A stretch of DNA of 64,000 nt from the NCBI RefSeq assembly GCF_003384725.1, contig NZ_QNVV01000008.1, positions 124,001-188,000 of the forward strand, read 5' to 3'. Each line of letters starts with the position of its first letter. Within the stretch, counting starts at the first letter, position 1. Source of the DNA: Chryseobacterium pennipullorum (GTDB taxonomy: Bacteria; Bacteroidota; Bacteroidia; Flavobacteriales; Weeksellaceae). Below are positions 17,006-26,780 of the stretch, in pieces. The position numbers and the translations under genes are program-made. The notes under the pieces are model-generated. The model had not been told where the DNA came from, did no database searches, and was given only the letters and a program-made list of their open reading frames with translations.

Positions 17006-18046
17006 TTAAAGTTTTTGCATATCAATAGTAAAGCGATACTTTACGTCTCCCTTAACCATTCTTTCAAAAGCTTCGTTAATTTCATCGGGCCTGATTAATT
17101 CCACATCAGCTGTAATCTTATGTTTTGCGCAGTAATACAACATTTCCTGCGTTTCTTCGATACCGCCGATGAAAGACCCGGTAACTTTTCTCCGTTTACC
17201 TGTTAATGCGTGCGCGTGAAGCGTTGAAGGTTCAGGAGGAACCCCAAGTAGAATCATCGTTCCATCCTTCTTCAGCAGATTTAGATAGGTATTATAATCG
17301 TGTTTTGCCGAGACCGTATCAACAATAAAGTCGAAATGATTGGCCAGCGAGGCAAACTGCTCTTTATCAGATGTATTGACAAAATGATGGGCTCCCAGCC
17401 TTTGTGCATCATCTTCCTTTGCGGCAGAACTGCTTAAGACGGTAACTTCTGCGCCGAATGAGGCTGCAAACTTGACTGCCATATGTCCCAGGCCGCCTAA
17501 TCCCAAAATAGCTACTTTATGTCCTTTGCCCACTTTATTATGCTTTAAAGAGGAATATGTTGTGATTCCGGCACAAAGAAGAGGGGCTGCACCGGGTTGA
17601 TTTAAAGTCTCAGGTACGCTCAGTACATAGTTTTCATTAACAACAATGCAATCTGAATAGCCTCCTTTTGTAAATGTTCCATCTGATAGTTTTCCGTTTT
17701 GAGTTGGGGTTATCCCATTGTCGCAGAACTGCTGTTCCTGGGTAATACAGCTGGGGCAGTGTCCACAGGACAAAATAAAGTACCCTACTCCTACCAATTC
17801 ATCTTCTTTAAACTTTGAGACCTTTTCTCCGATAGAACGGATGCGGCCGATAATCTCGTGACCGGGAACGAGCGGATATTTTGTATTGCCATACTCATTT
17901 TTACTCTGATGAACATCGGCATGACAGATTCCACAGTATATAATATCAATTAGAACATCATAGTCGCCAGGTTCTTTGCGCTCAAAGGAATATAATTCCA
18001 AAGCTGCATCTTGATTGTGTGCAGCATAACCTTTTGCTGAAATCAT
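17006..18046 (-). CDS. Zinc-dependent NAD(P) alcohol dehydrogenase (cinnamyl/YahK type)
   Basis: A 346-residue medium-chain dehydrogenase. Catalytic zinc ligands include C38 in YCGICHADV and the GHE motif (H63, E64). The four structural-zinc cysteines lie in CGHCPSCITQEQQFC. The Rossmann motif is LGLGGLGHMAVKFAASFGA. It matches the AdhC/YahK class that reduces a wide range of aldehydes with NADPH. It is first of a likely three-gene run with OsmC and thioredoxin. Complete and normal in length. Confidence 0.92.
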   Translation of the reverse strand: MISAKGYAAHNQDAALELYSFERKEPGDYDVLIDIIYCGICHADVHQSKNEYGNTKYPLVPGHEIIGRIRSIGEKVSKFKEDELVGVGYFILSCGHCPSCITQEQQFCDNGITPTQNGKLSDGTFTKGGYSDCIVVNENYVLSVPETLNQPGAAPLLCAGITTYSSLKHNKVGKGHKVAILGLGGLGHMAVKFAASFGAEVTVLSSSAAKEDDAQRLGAHHFVNTSDKEQFASLANHFDFIVDTVSAKHDYNTYLNLLKKDGTMILLGVPPEPSTLHAHALTGKRRKVTGSFIGGIEETQEMLYYCAKHKITADVELIRPDEINEAFERMVKGDVKYRFTIDMQKL

Positions 18047-18051
18047 AAAAT

Positions 18052-18086
18052 TCGAGATAAAAATGCTGTCACGAATGACAGCATTT
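18052..18086 (-). terminator. Intrinsic terminator after the small alpha/beta-barrel gene
   Basis: A perfect 11-bp stem (18061-18071 with 18076-18086, core TGCTGTCA) and 4-base loop. On the minus strand it runs into a T-tract just before the alcohol dehydrogenase start. It separates the gene at 18104 from the dehydrogenase unit. Confidence 0.8.
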
Positions 18087-18103
18087 GTTAATCAATCTAA
18101 TTA

Positions 18104-18391
18104 TTAAACAACACTGTAGATATCTATTACAGGATCCGCCTTCAGGTAAGGTTTCAAAGCTACGACCACATCATTGTTGAAAAGGTCAGTAGACAGATAA
18201 TCTTTGGCTTCTTCCACCGAATCAAATCCATGAAGAACCTGAACTTTTTCTTCACTTACCAAAAGTTCTTTAGATTTTGCTCCTTTCACAGTATCTAAAA
18301 ATGGAGCTTTATACTGATTGTATACCCCTGCAGCACTTGCTCTGTCTGCGTCGTCGATCTTTAAAGTGATCTCTAAATATGCATTAGCCAT
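18104..18391 (-). CDS. Small ferredoxin-like (dimeric alpha/beta barrel) protein, function unknown
   Basis: A 95-residue protein beginning MANAYLEITLKIDDADRASA. The predicted beta-alpha-beta-beta-alpha-beta order, with hydrophobic strands at both ends (YLEITLKI and PVIDIYSVV), resembles the antibiotic-biosynthesis-monooxygenase/EthD type of dimeric barrel. No catalytic residues can be assigned. A TTG start 24 bases upstream is possible, but ATG 18391 gives the natural N-terminal strand. It is close to an AraC regulator on the same strand (80-bp gap), perhaps forming a unit with it. Confidence 0.7.
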   Translation of the reverse strand: MANAYLEITLKIDDADRASAAGVYNQYKAPFLDTVKGAKSKELLVSEEKVQVLHGFDSVEEAKDYLSTDLFNNDVVVALKPYLKADPVIDIYSVV

Positions 18392-18471
18392 AATGAATTG
18401 TATTTTGTATGACAAAGTTCAATAAACTGGCATTCACAAGCGGTGACCGTTAACGAATAGAAATGGTAATT

Positions 18472-19371
18472 TTACGAAATAGACTTCCTGAACTCCAATG
18501 GTGACTGATGGCTATGTCTTTTAAAATACTTTACAAAGTAAGAGGGATCTTCAAAACCAAGCCGATATCCAACCTGAGCAACATTCAGACTCGAATGCAA
18601 TAAAAGGCGTTTTGCTTCAAGAATAATCTTTTCCTGAATCATCTGGGAAGGAGTTTTTCCTAAAAACTGATTGGTGATATCAAGCAGAGTGCGGGTTGAT
18701 ATGGACATCAGTCCGGCATATTCGGCAACAGTAAAACCTTTTTTAAAATTTTCGTCAAGAATGGTTACAAACTTTAGCAGTTGCAACCTTTTCTCATTCT
18801 GAGTAGCATCCACATCCATTTGCTCTTTCCCGAAATCATTTTTACATCGTTGAACCTGTATCAGAAACATTTTAAGAACGGATCTTAACAATTCATTTTT
18901 TCCGAATGAATTGATGTTTTGTAATTCTTTCTTTATAATCGAAAGATACATTTCAAGATCAGGAGTAATCGCATTTCCAATACAGCATGACGGTTGCTGA
19001 AAAGGACTGTTAAACATATTGCATTTTAAGAAAAATTCGACTTCATCATCATTCTGCACGAGGAAAGATTCATTAAAATGCAGAAGCACTCCCTCATAGT
19101 TGGGATTTTCATCAAAATAATGAACTTGATTTTTGGCAATGAAAAATATGGCATTATCATGAACGTCATATGATTTAAAGTCTACAAAATGCTTCCCAAC
19201 CCCTTTTTTAAACCAAATAATCTGGTAAAAACTGTGGATATGGGGCTTGGTATTGTGGTGATTGTTTACTTTCTGATATTCGTTCAAATCATATACCGTG
19301 AACTGAGGTTTACCTTCTTCCAGGCCACTCAAATGATACTCATTAATTTCCTTTATTGCTTTTATCCTCAT
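18472..19371 (-). CDS. AraC-family transcriptional regulator
   Basis: A regulator of about 299 residues. The N-terminal cupin-like domain has histidines (HNTKPHIHSFYQIIWFK) and the C-terminal double HTH ends YRLGFEDPSYFVKYFKRHSHQSPLEFRKS. The frame is open 10 codons further up (19401), but MRIKAIKEINEYHL at 19371 fits the usual opening of these proteins. It probably senses an aromatic or aldehyde-like ligand and controls the small gene at 18104 or the amine oxidase starting 167 bp away on the other strand; the target is inferred from position. Confidence 0.87.
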   Translation of the reverse strand: MRIKAIKEINEYHLSGLEEGKPQFTVYDLNEYQKVNNHHNTKPHIHSFYQIIWFKKGVGKHFVDFKSYDVHDNAIFFIAKNQVHYFDENPNYEGVLLHFNESFLVQNDDEVEFFLKCNMFNSPFQQPSCCIGNAITPDLEMYLSIIKKELQNINSFGKNELLRSVLKMFLIQVQRCKNDFGKEQMDVDATQNEKRLQLLKFVTILDENFKKGFTVAEYAGLMSISTRTLLDITNQFLGKTPSQMIQEKIILEAKRLLLHSSLNVAQVGYRLGFEDPSYFVKYFKRHSHQSPLEFRKSIS

Positions 19372-19537
19372 ATGACTTCTGATATTTTGTCTAAAGCACA
19401 ATGATCTTCCAACATGTAGTTTTAACTATTAAAAATAGGTATTTAAAGTAAATAATATTGTATCGGTTCTCAATATTACCATTTTTTTTCACATTTGTAC
19501 ATTCACTAAAAAAGAGGATATTTCGAATTTTGCAGTC

Positions 19538-20596
19538 ATGCAAAAAGACAAAAAAATTGTTATTATCGGTGGCGGTTTATCCGCATTAACGACAGCTTAT
19601 TACTTATCAAAGCACAATATAGATTCTGTAATTTTAGAAGCTTCATCAAGGTTAGGCGGAAGAATCCAAACGGTTAAAGGAGTGCTGGACACGCCGTTGG
19701 AACTCGGAGCCACCTGGTTTTCAGGAATACACACCCATCTTTTTTCATTAACTGAAGAGTTGGGACTAAAGAAATATCCGCAATTTTCTGATGGTATTTC
19801 ATTGTTTCAGACAAAATCTTTTGAACCGCCACAGAGATTTTTTGTTCCGGAATCTCAAACGCCGTCTTACAGAATTGCAGGCGGAACACAAAAACTGATT
19901 GATACTTTAGAAGAGACGTTACGTCGTGAGCAGATATATCTGAATTGCAAGGTTACTGATGTTGAAGAAGCCGGAGACGGGCTTTTAGTGAAAACAGAAA
20001 GCGGAAAACGGTTTACTGCAGATCACGTAGTAGTATGTATACCTCCTCATCTTGCCGCAAACAAAATCTCTTTTACTCCTGAGCTACCAAAGGAATTACA
20101 AAGCTTACTGCCAACCGTACAAACCTGGATGTCAGGAGCTATTAAGTTTACCATTGAATATTCAGAGCCATTCTGGCGTCAGGAAGGATTTTCCGGAATG
20201 CTTTACAGCCATGCTGGAATCGTTGTTGAGATGTATGATCATACGAATTTTGAGGAAACAAAATTTGGTTTTACCGGTTTCTTAAACGGAGGCGCTGCCG
20301 GTTACTCACAAGAGGTCCGTAAAGAATATGCATTAAAACAATTAGCCGAACTTCTGGGCGAAAAAGCATTGGAACCGGTCAGTTACTATGATAAAGTTTG
20401 GACGGATGAATATATTTCAGGAGGGCCTCAGATGATCAGCAGACCTCATCAAAACAACGGGCATCCGCTTTTACAGTTCGGATATCTTAATGATAAACTG
20501 TTCTTTTCCAATACAGAAACATCTGCGGAGTTTTCAGGTTATATGGAAGGAGCCGTTATTTCTGCAAATAACATTGTAGAAAGATTAATAAAATAA
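19538..20596 (+). CDS. FAD-dependent amine oxidase family protein
   Basis: A 352-residue flavoprotein. The N-terminal dinucleotide motif IVIIGGGLSALTTAYYLS is followed by LEASSRLGGRI, and the C-terminal FAD segment ends around FSNTETSAEFSGYMEGA, as in monoamine oxidases and related desaturases. There is no signal peptide. At 352 residues it is shorter than classical monoamine oxidases (about 450), consistent with the compact bacterial members. The substrate is unknown. It is divergent from an AraC regulator and followed by a thioesterase gene. Confidence 0.87.
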   Translation: MQKDKKIVIIGGGLSALTTAYYLSKHNIDSVILEASSRLGGRIQTVKGVLDTPLELGATWFSGIHTHLFSLTEELGLKKYPQFSDGISLFQTKSFEPPQRFFVPESQTPSYRIAGGTQKLIDTLEETLRREQIYLNCKVTDVEEAGDGLLVKTESGKRFTADHVVVCIPPHLAANKISFTPELPKELQSLLPTVQTWMSGAIKFTIEYSEPFWRQEGFSGMLYSHAGIVVEMYDHTNFEETKFGFTGFLNGGAAGYSQEVRKEYALKQLAELLGEKALEPVSYYDKVWTDEYISGGPQMISRPHQNNGHPLLQFGYLNDKLFFSNTETSAEFSGYMEGAVISANNIVERLIK

Positions 20597-20657
20597 ATTC
20601 TTATAGATGATTAAACTGTAATTTTGCTTTCATCTTTATATATAATGTTTAGACCTT

Positions 20658-21125
20658 ATGACAGAAAATAAATTAACGCATAAAGCAATTCAAGATCTTT
20701 ATTCTGATGACTTAGCGCATTGCTTTGGCTGTGGAAAAAACAATAAAGAAGGACACCAGCTAAAGACTTATCTTATAGAAAATGAAACCATTGCTCACTT
20801 TACACCTGATGCAAAATATACCGCAATTCCGGGTAGTGTATACGGTGGGCTGATAGCCTCTTTGCTTGATTGCCACGGCACAGGATCAGCAGCAGCCTTT
20901 TATTGCCAACATGAGAATATACTGTTAGAAAATCCACTTCCTGTCCGATGCGTAACTGCATCACTTAAAGTAGATTTTAAAACAGCAACCCCTATGGGAA
21001 CGAAGTTAGAACTTAAAGGCAAACTTCAAAAAATCGATGGAAGAAAAATTTGGGTTGACATGACACTTTCTGCTGACGGTATTGTATGTGTTACAGCTGA
21101 AATACTTGCAATAAAATTAAAATAA
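20658..21125 (+). CDS. PaaI-type hotdog thioesterase
   Basis: A 155-residue hotdog-fold protein. Motifs include CFGCGKNNKEG near residues 24-34, as in one PaaI subgroup, and the catalytic region GGLIASLLDCHGTG. It would hydrolyse an acyl-CoA thioester; the substrate is unknown. A -7-like TAATTTTG lies at 20619-20626, so the gene may have its own promoter as well as read-through from the amine oxidase gene 61 bp upstream. It is followed by a strong terminator. Confidence 0.85.
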   Translation: MTENKLTHKAIQDLYSDDLAHCFGCGKNNKEGHQLKTYLIENETIAHFTPDAKYTAIPGSVYGGLIASLLDCHGTGSAAAFYCQHENILLENPLPVRCVTASLKVDFKTATPMGTKLELKGKLQKIDGRKIWVDMTLSADGIVCVTAEILAIKLK

Positions 21126-21140
21126 CAGTATCTAATATTA

Positions 21141-21170
21141 AAAAAGCCTTTCTTGTGAAAGGCTTTTCTT
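21141..21170 (+). terminator. Intrinsic terminator after the thioesterase gene
   Basis: An 11-bp stem (AAAAGCCTTTC with GAAAGGCTTTT, ending at 21167) with a 4-base loop and flanking A/T runs. It can act in both directions and separates the thioesterase from the oppositely oriented TlpA/efflux operon. Confidence 0.85.
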
Positions 21171-21183
21171 ATGATATATCATA

Positions 21184-21345
21184 TTATGGTTTTACAATAT
21201 CCCAACCTTCATATTGCCGAAGAATAATGATATGATTTTGGACTTGCTTTAGCGATTTGAAACTCTTTTATACTTGATGTTTGCGCATTGATTTGTTCGC
21301 AAACAATGCTAAAACAATCATTGCTATTTTGATACCTTGTCTCAT
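21184..21345 (-). pseudogene. Small secreted-type protein interrupted by an in-frame stop
   Basis: Starting 1 bp after the TlpA stop, a frame begins MRQGIKIAMIVLALFA, which looks like a signal or membrane helix. It hits TAA after 25 codons, then continues in the same frame for 27 residues ending RQYEGWDIVKP before TAA. The continuing part is compositionally protein-like, and the total (53 positions) is a plausible small exported protein. The interruption suggests a nonsense mutation or a chance frame. Whether the family exists elsewhere was not checked. Confidence 0.4.
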
Positions 21346-21346
21346 A

Positions 21347-21943
21347 TTACTTTTTTAAAAGTTCATCAATCTGTTCATAAAAAGACTCCTTACTGTAATC
21401 AGCAAGTCCCTGATGATGAAACTGGATTTGTCCATTCTTGTCGAGCACCACTGTTGTAGGAAGTGATCCGCTAAAGTAAGGTGTTGGAATTTCACCATCA
21501 GGAATAAGAAAAGGAACAGTGAAGCCCTTATCTTCAAGATAGACTTTGCCCAATTCAGGATTATCATCCAGATTGACAGTCAGAAACACAATATCGGGAT
21601 TGGTCTTATACTTTTCATAAAAAGTCTGAATAGATGGAAATTCAGCCCTGCACGGCGGGCACCAAGATGCCCAGAAATTGATAAAAATTACTTTCCCCTT
21701 AAGGTCTGCAGTATTAATGACTAGTCCATCCTGTTTTCTTACTCTAAAATTGATCGTTTCTGATTTATTTACATCTGATGTTTCTACTTTAGGATCAGGA
21801 AACTGTGAGTTCAAAATTCCTGTAGAGGCTATCTGGCGCATTAGCCATGCTTTTGCATCTGTATTGAAAAGAAGTACAGCAAATAGTACAACCATTAAAG
21901 CAGTCGACCAGTTTTTTCTGATCCATATTTTAAAATTTTCCAT
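21347..21943 (-). CDS. Membrane-anchored TlpA-like thioredoxin
   Basis: A 198-residue protein with one N-terminal membrane segment (residues 13-27) and a periplasmic TlpA/ResA-like thioredoxin domain. The active site is WCPPC (W94, C95, C98) and the cis-proline region is GSLPTTVVLD. Such proteins reduce disulphides or haem-site cysteines in the periplasm. It is the last intact gene of a run containing another TlpA-like gene and an RND pump, with a 5-bp gap to its neighbour, so it is co-transcribed. Confidence 0.88.
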   Translation of the reverse strand: MENFKIWIRKNWSTALMVVLFAVLLFNTDAKAWLMRQIASTGILNSQFPDPKVETSDVNKSETINFRVRKQDGLVINTADLKGKVIFINFWASWCPPCRAEFPSIQTFYEKYKTNPDIVFLTVNLDDNPELGKVYLEDKGFTVPFLIPDGEIPTPYFSGSLPTTVVLDKNGQIQFHHQGLADYSKESFYEQIDELLKK

Positions 21944-21948
21944 ATGTT

Positions 21949-22485
21949 CTACTTTTCTAATAATTGTTTTATGGCTTCATAAATCTTAGGATCATTAAAA
22001 TCCATCATTCCCTGAATATTTCCCTCCAATTGACCCTCTTTATTATAAATCAAAGTTGTAGGCACAACATTTTTAAACAAGTCTGGCGAAACAGTTTTTC
22101 CAGCAACATAAACGGGTAGATCAAGTTTTCGTTGCACCATAAATTTTTTGGCCTTTTCCAAATCGGCTTCAATATTCAGCATTACAAAAACGATGTCTTT
22201 ATCTTTAAATTTCTTCTTTAGTTCATTAATTGATGCCATTTCTTCAACACAGGGTCTACACCAAGTCGCCCAAAAATTGACAAAAACGACTTTACCTTTC
22301 AAATCACTTAATGCTATCTTTTCTCTTTTTTCATTAACAAAAATAAGATCATCGCCTGTTAAGGACGATACCAATTCTGAATTTACATCATTACTGTTCA
22401 ATTTCTTTTCTTTCGCAAAAATAAAATTCTGAAAGAATATAAAACCAAGGATTAAGAATGTATTTAATTTCATTGTCTGTTTCAT
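21949..22485 (-). CDS. Exported TlpA-like thioredoxin
   Basis: A 178-residue protein with an N-terminal signal peptide (cleavage likely after FIFA) and a thioredoxin fold carrying WCRPC (W75, C76, C79) and VVPTTLIY. The start could be the first or fifth codon; both retain the signal peptide. It sits 15 bp after the efflux adaptor gene and 5 bp before a second TlpA-like gene. Paired thioredoxins after an RND operon suggest maintenance of envelope thiols, perhaps coupled to the compound exported. Confidence 0.86.
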   Translation of the reverse strand: MKQTMKLNTFLILGFIFFQNFIFAKEKKLNSNDVNSELVSSLTGDDLIFVNEKREKIALSDLKGKVVFVNFWATWCRPCVEEMASINELKKKFKDKDIVFVMLNIEADLEKAKKFMVQRKLDLPVYVAGKTVSPDLFKNVVPTTLIYNKEGQLEGNIQGMMDFNDPKIYEAIKQLLEK

Positions 22486-22500
22486 TTTGAGAGATTTTTA

Positions 22501-23598
22501 TTAATTAATTTTTCCTTCTTTAATTTCTTCTGAAGGTTTTTTAAGTATTTTATCATTAACCGACAGATCACCGAAAACTTCTGTCATATTATCGGAGGTA
22601 ATTCCTTCTTTTACAGGAATCTTCTTTATTTCATTATTATTTAAGAGCAAAACAAAAATGCCCTGCTGTGACTGAACAATACTCTTTTGAGGAACAAAAA
22701 GTGTTGGAGCATTTCTTTTAAGATGCAACCTTACCTGCGCGTATTCTCCACCTTTAAGCAATGGATTGTTTTCAAGATCAAATTCTACAGTCAATGCTCT
22801 GTTTTCATCATCAATCAGATGCGAATCACGAGAAAGATTTGCTGTAAATGATTGCCCAGGAATTGAATTAACAGTAAAATTTACTTTTGTTGACTTACTG
22901 AGAGATGAAGCATATTTTTCCGGCACGGAGACGGTCAAACGAAGTCTTTCTTTTTGTGCAATTTTAAAAATAGGAATCCCTGTATTGGGTCCGGTTAAAG
23001 CTCCAGCTGAAAGATTTCTTTCTGTGATCACTCCATTAAACGGAGCTGTAATGCGCAGGTATTCGTTCATTTGGGAGCTCCTTCCCGCTCCTGCTTTGGA
23101 TGATTCATAAGCTGACCTGGAACTTTCCATTAAACTTTTAGCTCGCTCCAACTCAATATCAGCAACAGCCCCTTTAGTTTTTGCCGCATCCATTAATCTC
23201 TCATAAGCCTGTTTGTTATAAAGAAAATCCGTGTACATCTTCTTCTGGGAAGATTTATCGGCAAGATAATCCTGATTCATTTCGGGAGCTTCAAGAACTG
23301 CTAACAATTGACCTTTCTTTACCATTGATCCTCTATCCACATAGATTTTCTTTATAAAACCCTGAACTTTTGCAAATAGCTGAGCCGATTCATAAGGTTT
23401 CAGTTCACCCGGAACAGAAACTGTAAAATCAGGATTCATTTCTTTGACATTGACAGTTTCATAGGATACTGTAGATTTTCCTGATGGTTTAGTCTGCTTT
23501 TCTGTTTCCTGTTTTGAGCATGCTATTGATACTAGAAAAACAGTGGTTAAGCAACTTAGTTTTATATACTTTAAATATTTGATTTCGTTTGAATTCAT
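22501..23598 (-). CDS. RND efflux periplasmic adaptor lipoprotein (MFP)
   Basis: A 365-residue membrane-fusion protein. The lipobox VSIAC (C27) marks it as a lipoprotein. The barrel-sandwich hybrid halves flank a helical hairpin (around residues 90-160), seen in VKKGQLLAVLEAPE and the returning ITAPFNGVITERNLSAGAL. It links the RND pump to the outer-membrane factor. It starts 2 bp from the pump gene, so translation is coupled. Normal length for AcrA-like adaptors. Confidence 0.93.
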   Translation of the reverse strand: MNSNEIKYLKYIKLSCLTTVFLVSIACSKQETEKQTKPSGKSTVSYETVNVKEMNPDFTVSVPGELKPYESAQLFAKVQGFIKKIYVDRGSMVKKGQLLAVLEAPEMNQDYLADKSSQKKMYTDFLYNKQAYERLMDAAKTKGAVADIELERAKSLMESSRSAYESSKAGAGRSSQMNEYLRITAPFNGVITERNLSAGALTGPNTGIPIFKIAQKERLRLTVSVPEKYASSLSKSTKVNFTVNSIPGQSFTANLSRDSHLIDDENRALTVEFDLENNPLLKGGEYAQVRLHLKRNAPTLFVPQKSIVQSQQGIFVLLLNNNEIKKIPVKEGITSDNMTEVFGDLSVNDKILKKPSEEIKEGKIN

Positions 23599-23600
23599 AA

Positions 23601-26600
23601 TTATAATGAGGAGTTTGATTGTACATAATATCTGCTGTCCTGATCTTCCGGATCAAGTGACGGATTGACAAGCGATGCCTTCGACATGAGACCTGAGAAA
23701 AAGTGAGGCAGAAACAAGAGAATAGTAATCGTTGAAGCGATGATTCCCCCAATTACCGCTCTACCTAACGGAGCAACCTGCTCAGAACCTTCACCCATAC
23801 CTATCGCCATCGGAATCATTCCGGCTAACATTGCCAATGCGGTCAGCAGAACAGGTCTGAGTCTTGATGCTGCAGCCATCTGTGCAGAATGTACAGAACT
23901 TAGTTTGTACTGCTTTCTGTAGAATTCTGCCTGATTGATCAGCAGAACGGCATTGGAAACCGATACACCGATAGACATAATAATTCCCATATAAGACTGA
24001 AGGTTTAAAGTACTGCCTGTTACAAATATCAGAATCATACTTCCCGCAAGTACAGATGGAATTACTGACAAAATCACCAACGGAACTTTAAATGACTGAT
24101 AAAATGCTGCCAGCATCAGGTAAATAGCCATTACTGCCGCGACCAAACCAATTCCTAAACTCGATAACGTATCATCCAGCAATTGAAGATTTCCTTCCGT
24201 CCATACAGATACACCTTTCTGTGGCTTTCCTGCTTTTTCAATGGCTTCTTTGACTGCTTTAGAAGCTGATCCCAAATCTTTTTTGTAAGTATTCCCCAGA
24301 ATTGTTACATACCGCATCGGTCCTTTACGATTGACCTGAGCAGGAGCCGTAATTTTTTTGATGGTTGCAATATCTTCAAGCAGCGGTCTTGGACTGTCTT
24401 TTTTCAGAGGCAATGATTTTAGCATTTCTTCAGAATTCATAATCCCTTCAGGAATCTGAACCTGCGTCTGAAATACCAAACCTGACTTCGGATCAACCCA
24501 CAGATTTTTATCTGTATATCGCGTCGATGATGTCGCCGCCACAAGGCTTCTGGTTACATCCTGCATACTGATTCCAAATTGAGCTGCTAAATTACGGTCT
24601 ACATTGATCTGTAAGGTTGGATATTGAAGTGGTTCAGCGATTCTGACATCTCTTAAAAAAGCAACTTCACTAAGATTTTGCTTGATTTTATTGGCGTGCT
24701 GAGCTGCAAGCTTAAGATTGGCAGCACCCACTTTTATTTCCAATGGAGTCATAGAACCCTGTCCTATGATTTTCTCTGTCAGTTCCATTGGTTCAAAATT
24801 TATTTTAGCTTCAGGATATTTTTTGGCAATACTTTTTCGGATCTGTTCTTTGAGATCTTCCATAGAGCCATCATACAATTCCCTTTTAATAGCCACCTGT
24901 AAGACTGCCTGATGCGTTGCATTGGTAAACAAAAAGATTGGATTGATTGGTGAACCTGCGGGCTGTAACCCTACATAAGCCGAACTGATATCGATAGCAT
25001 CTTTAGAGACTATTTCTGTGATATCAGCTAATATATTTTTGACCAAATTTTCGGTTTTCTCAAGTCTGCTTCCTTCCGGAGCATCAATTCTGATTTGGAA
25101 ATCTCCCGATTCAGAAACAGGCATTATATCCGTTCCCGTTGATTTCATTAATAAGAAAATCACCAATCCACTCATCAAAATATAACCCGAGAACAGCATT
25201 AAGCTTTTTGCAGACCATTTTCTCATTGAATGGCTGTAACCGGTTCTGAATTTGTAAAAAAAGCTCCGGTCTTTGCCTATGTGCTTTTTTAAATGCGTAT
25301 TTTTCATCATCCAGTTAGCCAGAATAGGAACAAAGGTCTGTGAAGCGAGAAAAGAAGCTATCATTGCAAAAGCAACTGCAAGGGAAAGAGGCAGAAACAT
25401 ATCTTTTGGGATTCCGGTCATTATAAATGCAGGCGTCAGTACAGCCAGGATACATAACAGGATTAGTAGTTTCGGAACGGATATTTCAAGAACTGCATCT
25501 AAAATAGCCTGTGGTTTGGATTTCCGCATTTCCATATGCTGGTGAATATTTTCAATGGTAACCGTTGCTTCATCTACAAGAATTCCAATCGACAAGGCTA
25601 AACCACTCAATGTCATAATATTAATTGTATACCCTGAAAAGTAGAGAACACTTACGGCAGCCAATACAGCAATCGGAATGGTAAAAACAACAATTAAGGC
25701 ACCTCTTAAGTCACCAAGAAACAGAATAATAACCAAACCTGTAAACAATGCTCCCAGAATTCCTTCGTGAATCAGGTTGGAGAGTGACCTCTCAATATAC
25801 TTTGACTGGTCGAATTCGTATCTGATGTTCACGTCATCCGGAAGCTGATCTTTGAGTTTTGGAAGTGCATTTTTAAGATTTTCGACCGCGGATAATGTTG
25901 ATGCATCCGACTTTTTGATAATCGGGAGATATACAGATCGCTTTCCATTGATTAGTGCGTATCCTACAGTCTGATCTGCTGCGTCCTGAACATTCGCAAC
26001 ATCGCCCACATATAGCGTTCTTCCATTTTCAGTTTTAATAGGAATATTCAGAAATTCAGAAGGATCTTTTGCAATAGAATTGACAGGTGCCATATAGTTG
26101 GTCTCTCTGATTCTGATATTTCCTGCTGGCGAAGGATGATTATTTTTAGTGATTGCCATTGTGATTTCCTCCGGGCTCAAGCGGTTACTCTGCATTGTCT
26201 GAGGATCAATGTTGATGACAATAGATCTGATATTTCCTCCAAAAGGTGCCGGAGCCGTAATACCGGGAATTTCAACAAACATAGGCCTGATCTTGGTCAA
26301 AACCATTGTTTGCAGTTCCGTAACGGAATGATTGTCGCTCTCAAATACCAATTGACCAACAGGCAATGAATTTCCATCAAAACGTACGACCATTGGAGGA
26401 ACTGCTCCCGGTGGAAGGAAGCCCATTGCCCTGGACACCTGGGTCGAGACTTCTCCTGCCGCCTGTGCCATATTGGTGCCGGGATAAAAAGTAAGCTTCA
26501 TCAACGTTAATCCCTGAACACTTTTGAAGTCAATATTTTTAACGCCTCCAACGAATAAGAGAACTTTTTGGAATTCATTGGCCATAAAGCCATCCATATA

Positions 26601-26771
26601 TTGAGGGGATAATCCACCATAAGGCATTGCGATATACATTGAAGGTAATTCGACCTCAGGGAAAATATCAACTTTTATTTTTTTAATTGCACTGAAAGAA
26701 ATAATCCCAATAGCCAGTACCAGTACCATTATCGCTATCGGTTTTCTTAAAGCAAAGCGTATTAGATTCAT
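23601..26771 (-). CDS. RND-family efflux pump, inner-membrane subunit
   Basis: A 1056-residue transporter with the RND layout: an N-terminal transmembrane helix (KPIAIMVLVLAIGIISFSAI), a large periplasmic loop, a central helix bundle with the conserved GILVDEATVTIENI segment in TM4, then a second loop and bundle. The organisation fits AcrB/CzcA-like pumps. The acidic TM4 motif VDEAT matches neither a clear heavy-metal type nor the standard drug type, so the substrate is uncertain. It lies between the adaptor and outer-membrane factor genes. Confidence 0.94.
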   Translation of the reverse strand: MNLIRFALRKPIAIMVLVLAIGIISFSAIKKIKVDIFPEVELPSMYIAMPYGGLSPQYMDGFMANEFQKVLLFVGGVKNIDFKSVQGLTLMKLTFYPGTNMAQAAGEVSTQVSRAMGFLPPGAVPPMVVRFDGNSLPVGQLVFESDNHSVTELQTMVLTKIRPMFVEIPGITAPAPFGGNIRSIVINIDPQTMQSNRLSPEEITMAITKNNHPSPAGNIRIRETNYMAPVNSIAKDPSEFLNIPIKTENGRTLYVGDVANVQDAADQTVGYALINGKRSVYLPIIKKSDASTLSAVENLKNALPKLKDQLPDDVNIRYEFDQSKYIERSLSNLIHEGILGALFTGLVIILFLGDLRGALIVVFTIPIAVLAAVSVLYFSGYTINIMTLSGLALSIGILVDEATVTIENIHQHMEMRKSKPQAILDAVLEISVPKLLILLCILAVLTPAFIMTGIPKDMFLPLSLAVAFAMIASFLASQTFVPILANWMMKNTHLKKHIGKDRSFFYKFRTGYSHSMRKWSAKSLMLFSGYILMSGLVIFLLMKSTGTDIMPVSESGDFQIRIDAPEGSRLEKTENLVKNILADITEIVSKDAIDISSAYVGLQPAGSPINPIFLFTNATHQAVLQVAIKRELYDGSMEDLKEQIRKSIAKKYPEAKINFEPMELTEKIIGQGSMTPLEIKVGAANLKLAAQHANKIKQNLSEVAFLRDVRIAEPLQYPTLQINVDRNLAAQFGISMQDVTRSLVAATSSTRYTDKNLWVDPKSGLVFQTQVQIPEGIMNSEEMLKSLPLKKDSPRPLLEDIATIKKITAPAQVNRKGPMRYVTILGNTYKKDLGSASKAVKEAIEKAGKPQKGVSVWTEGNLQLLDDTLSSLGIGLVAAVMAIYLMLAAFYQSFKVPLVILSVIPSVLAGSMILIFVTGSTLNLQSYMGIIMSIGVSVSNAVLLINQAEFYRKQYKLSSVHSAQMAAASRLRPVLLTALAMLAGMIPMAIGMGEGSEQVAPLGRAVIGGIIASTITILLFLPHFFSGLMSKASLVNPSLDPEDQDSRYYVQSNSSL

Positions 26772-26780
26772 ATTTATTTT

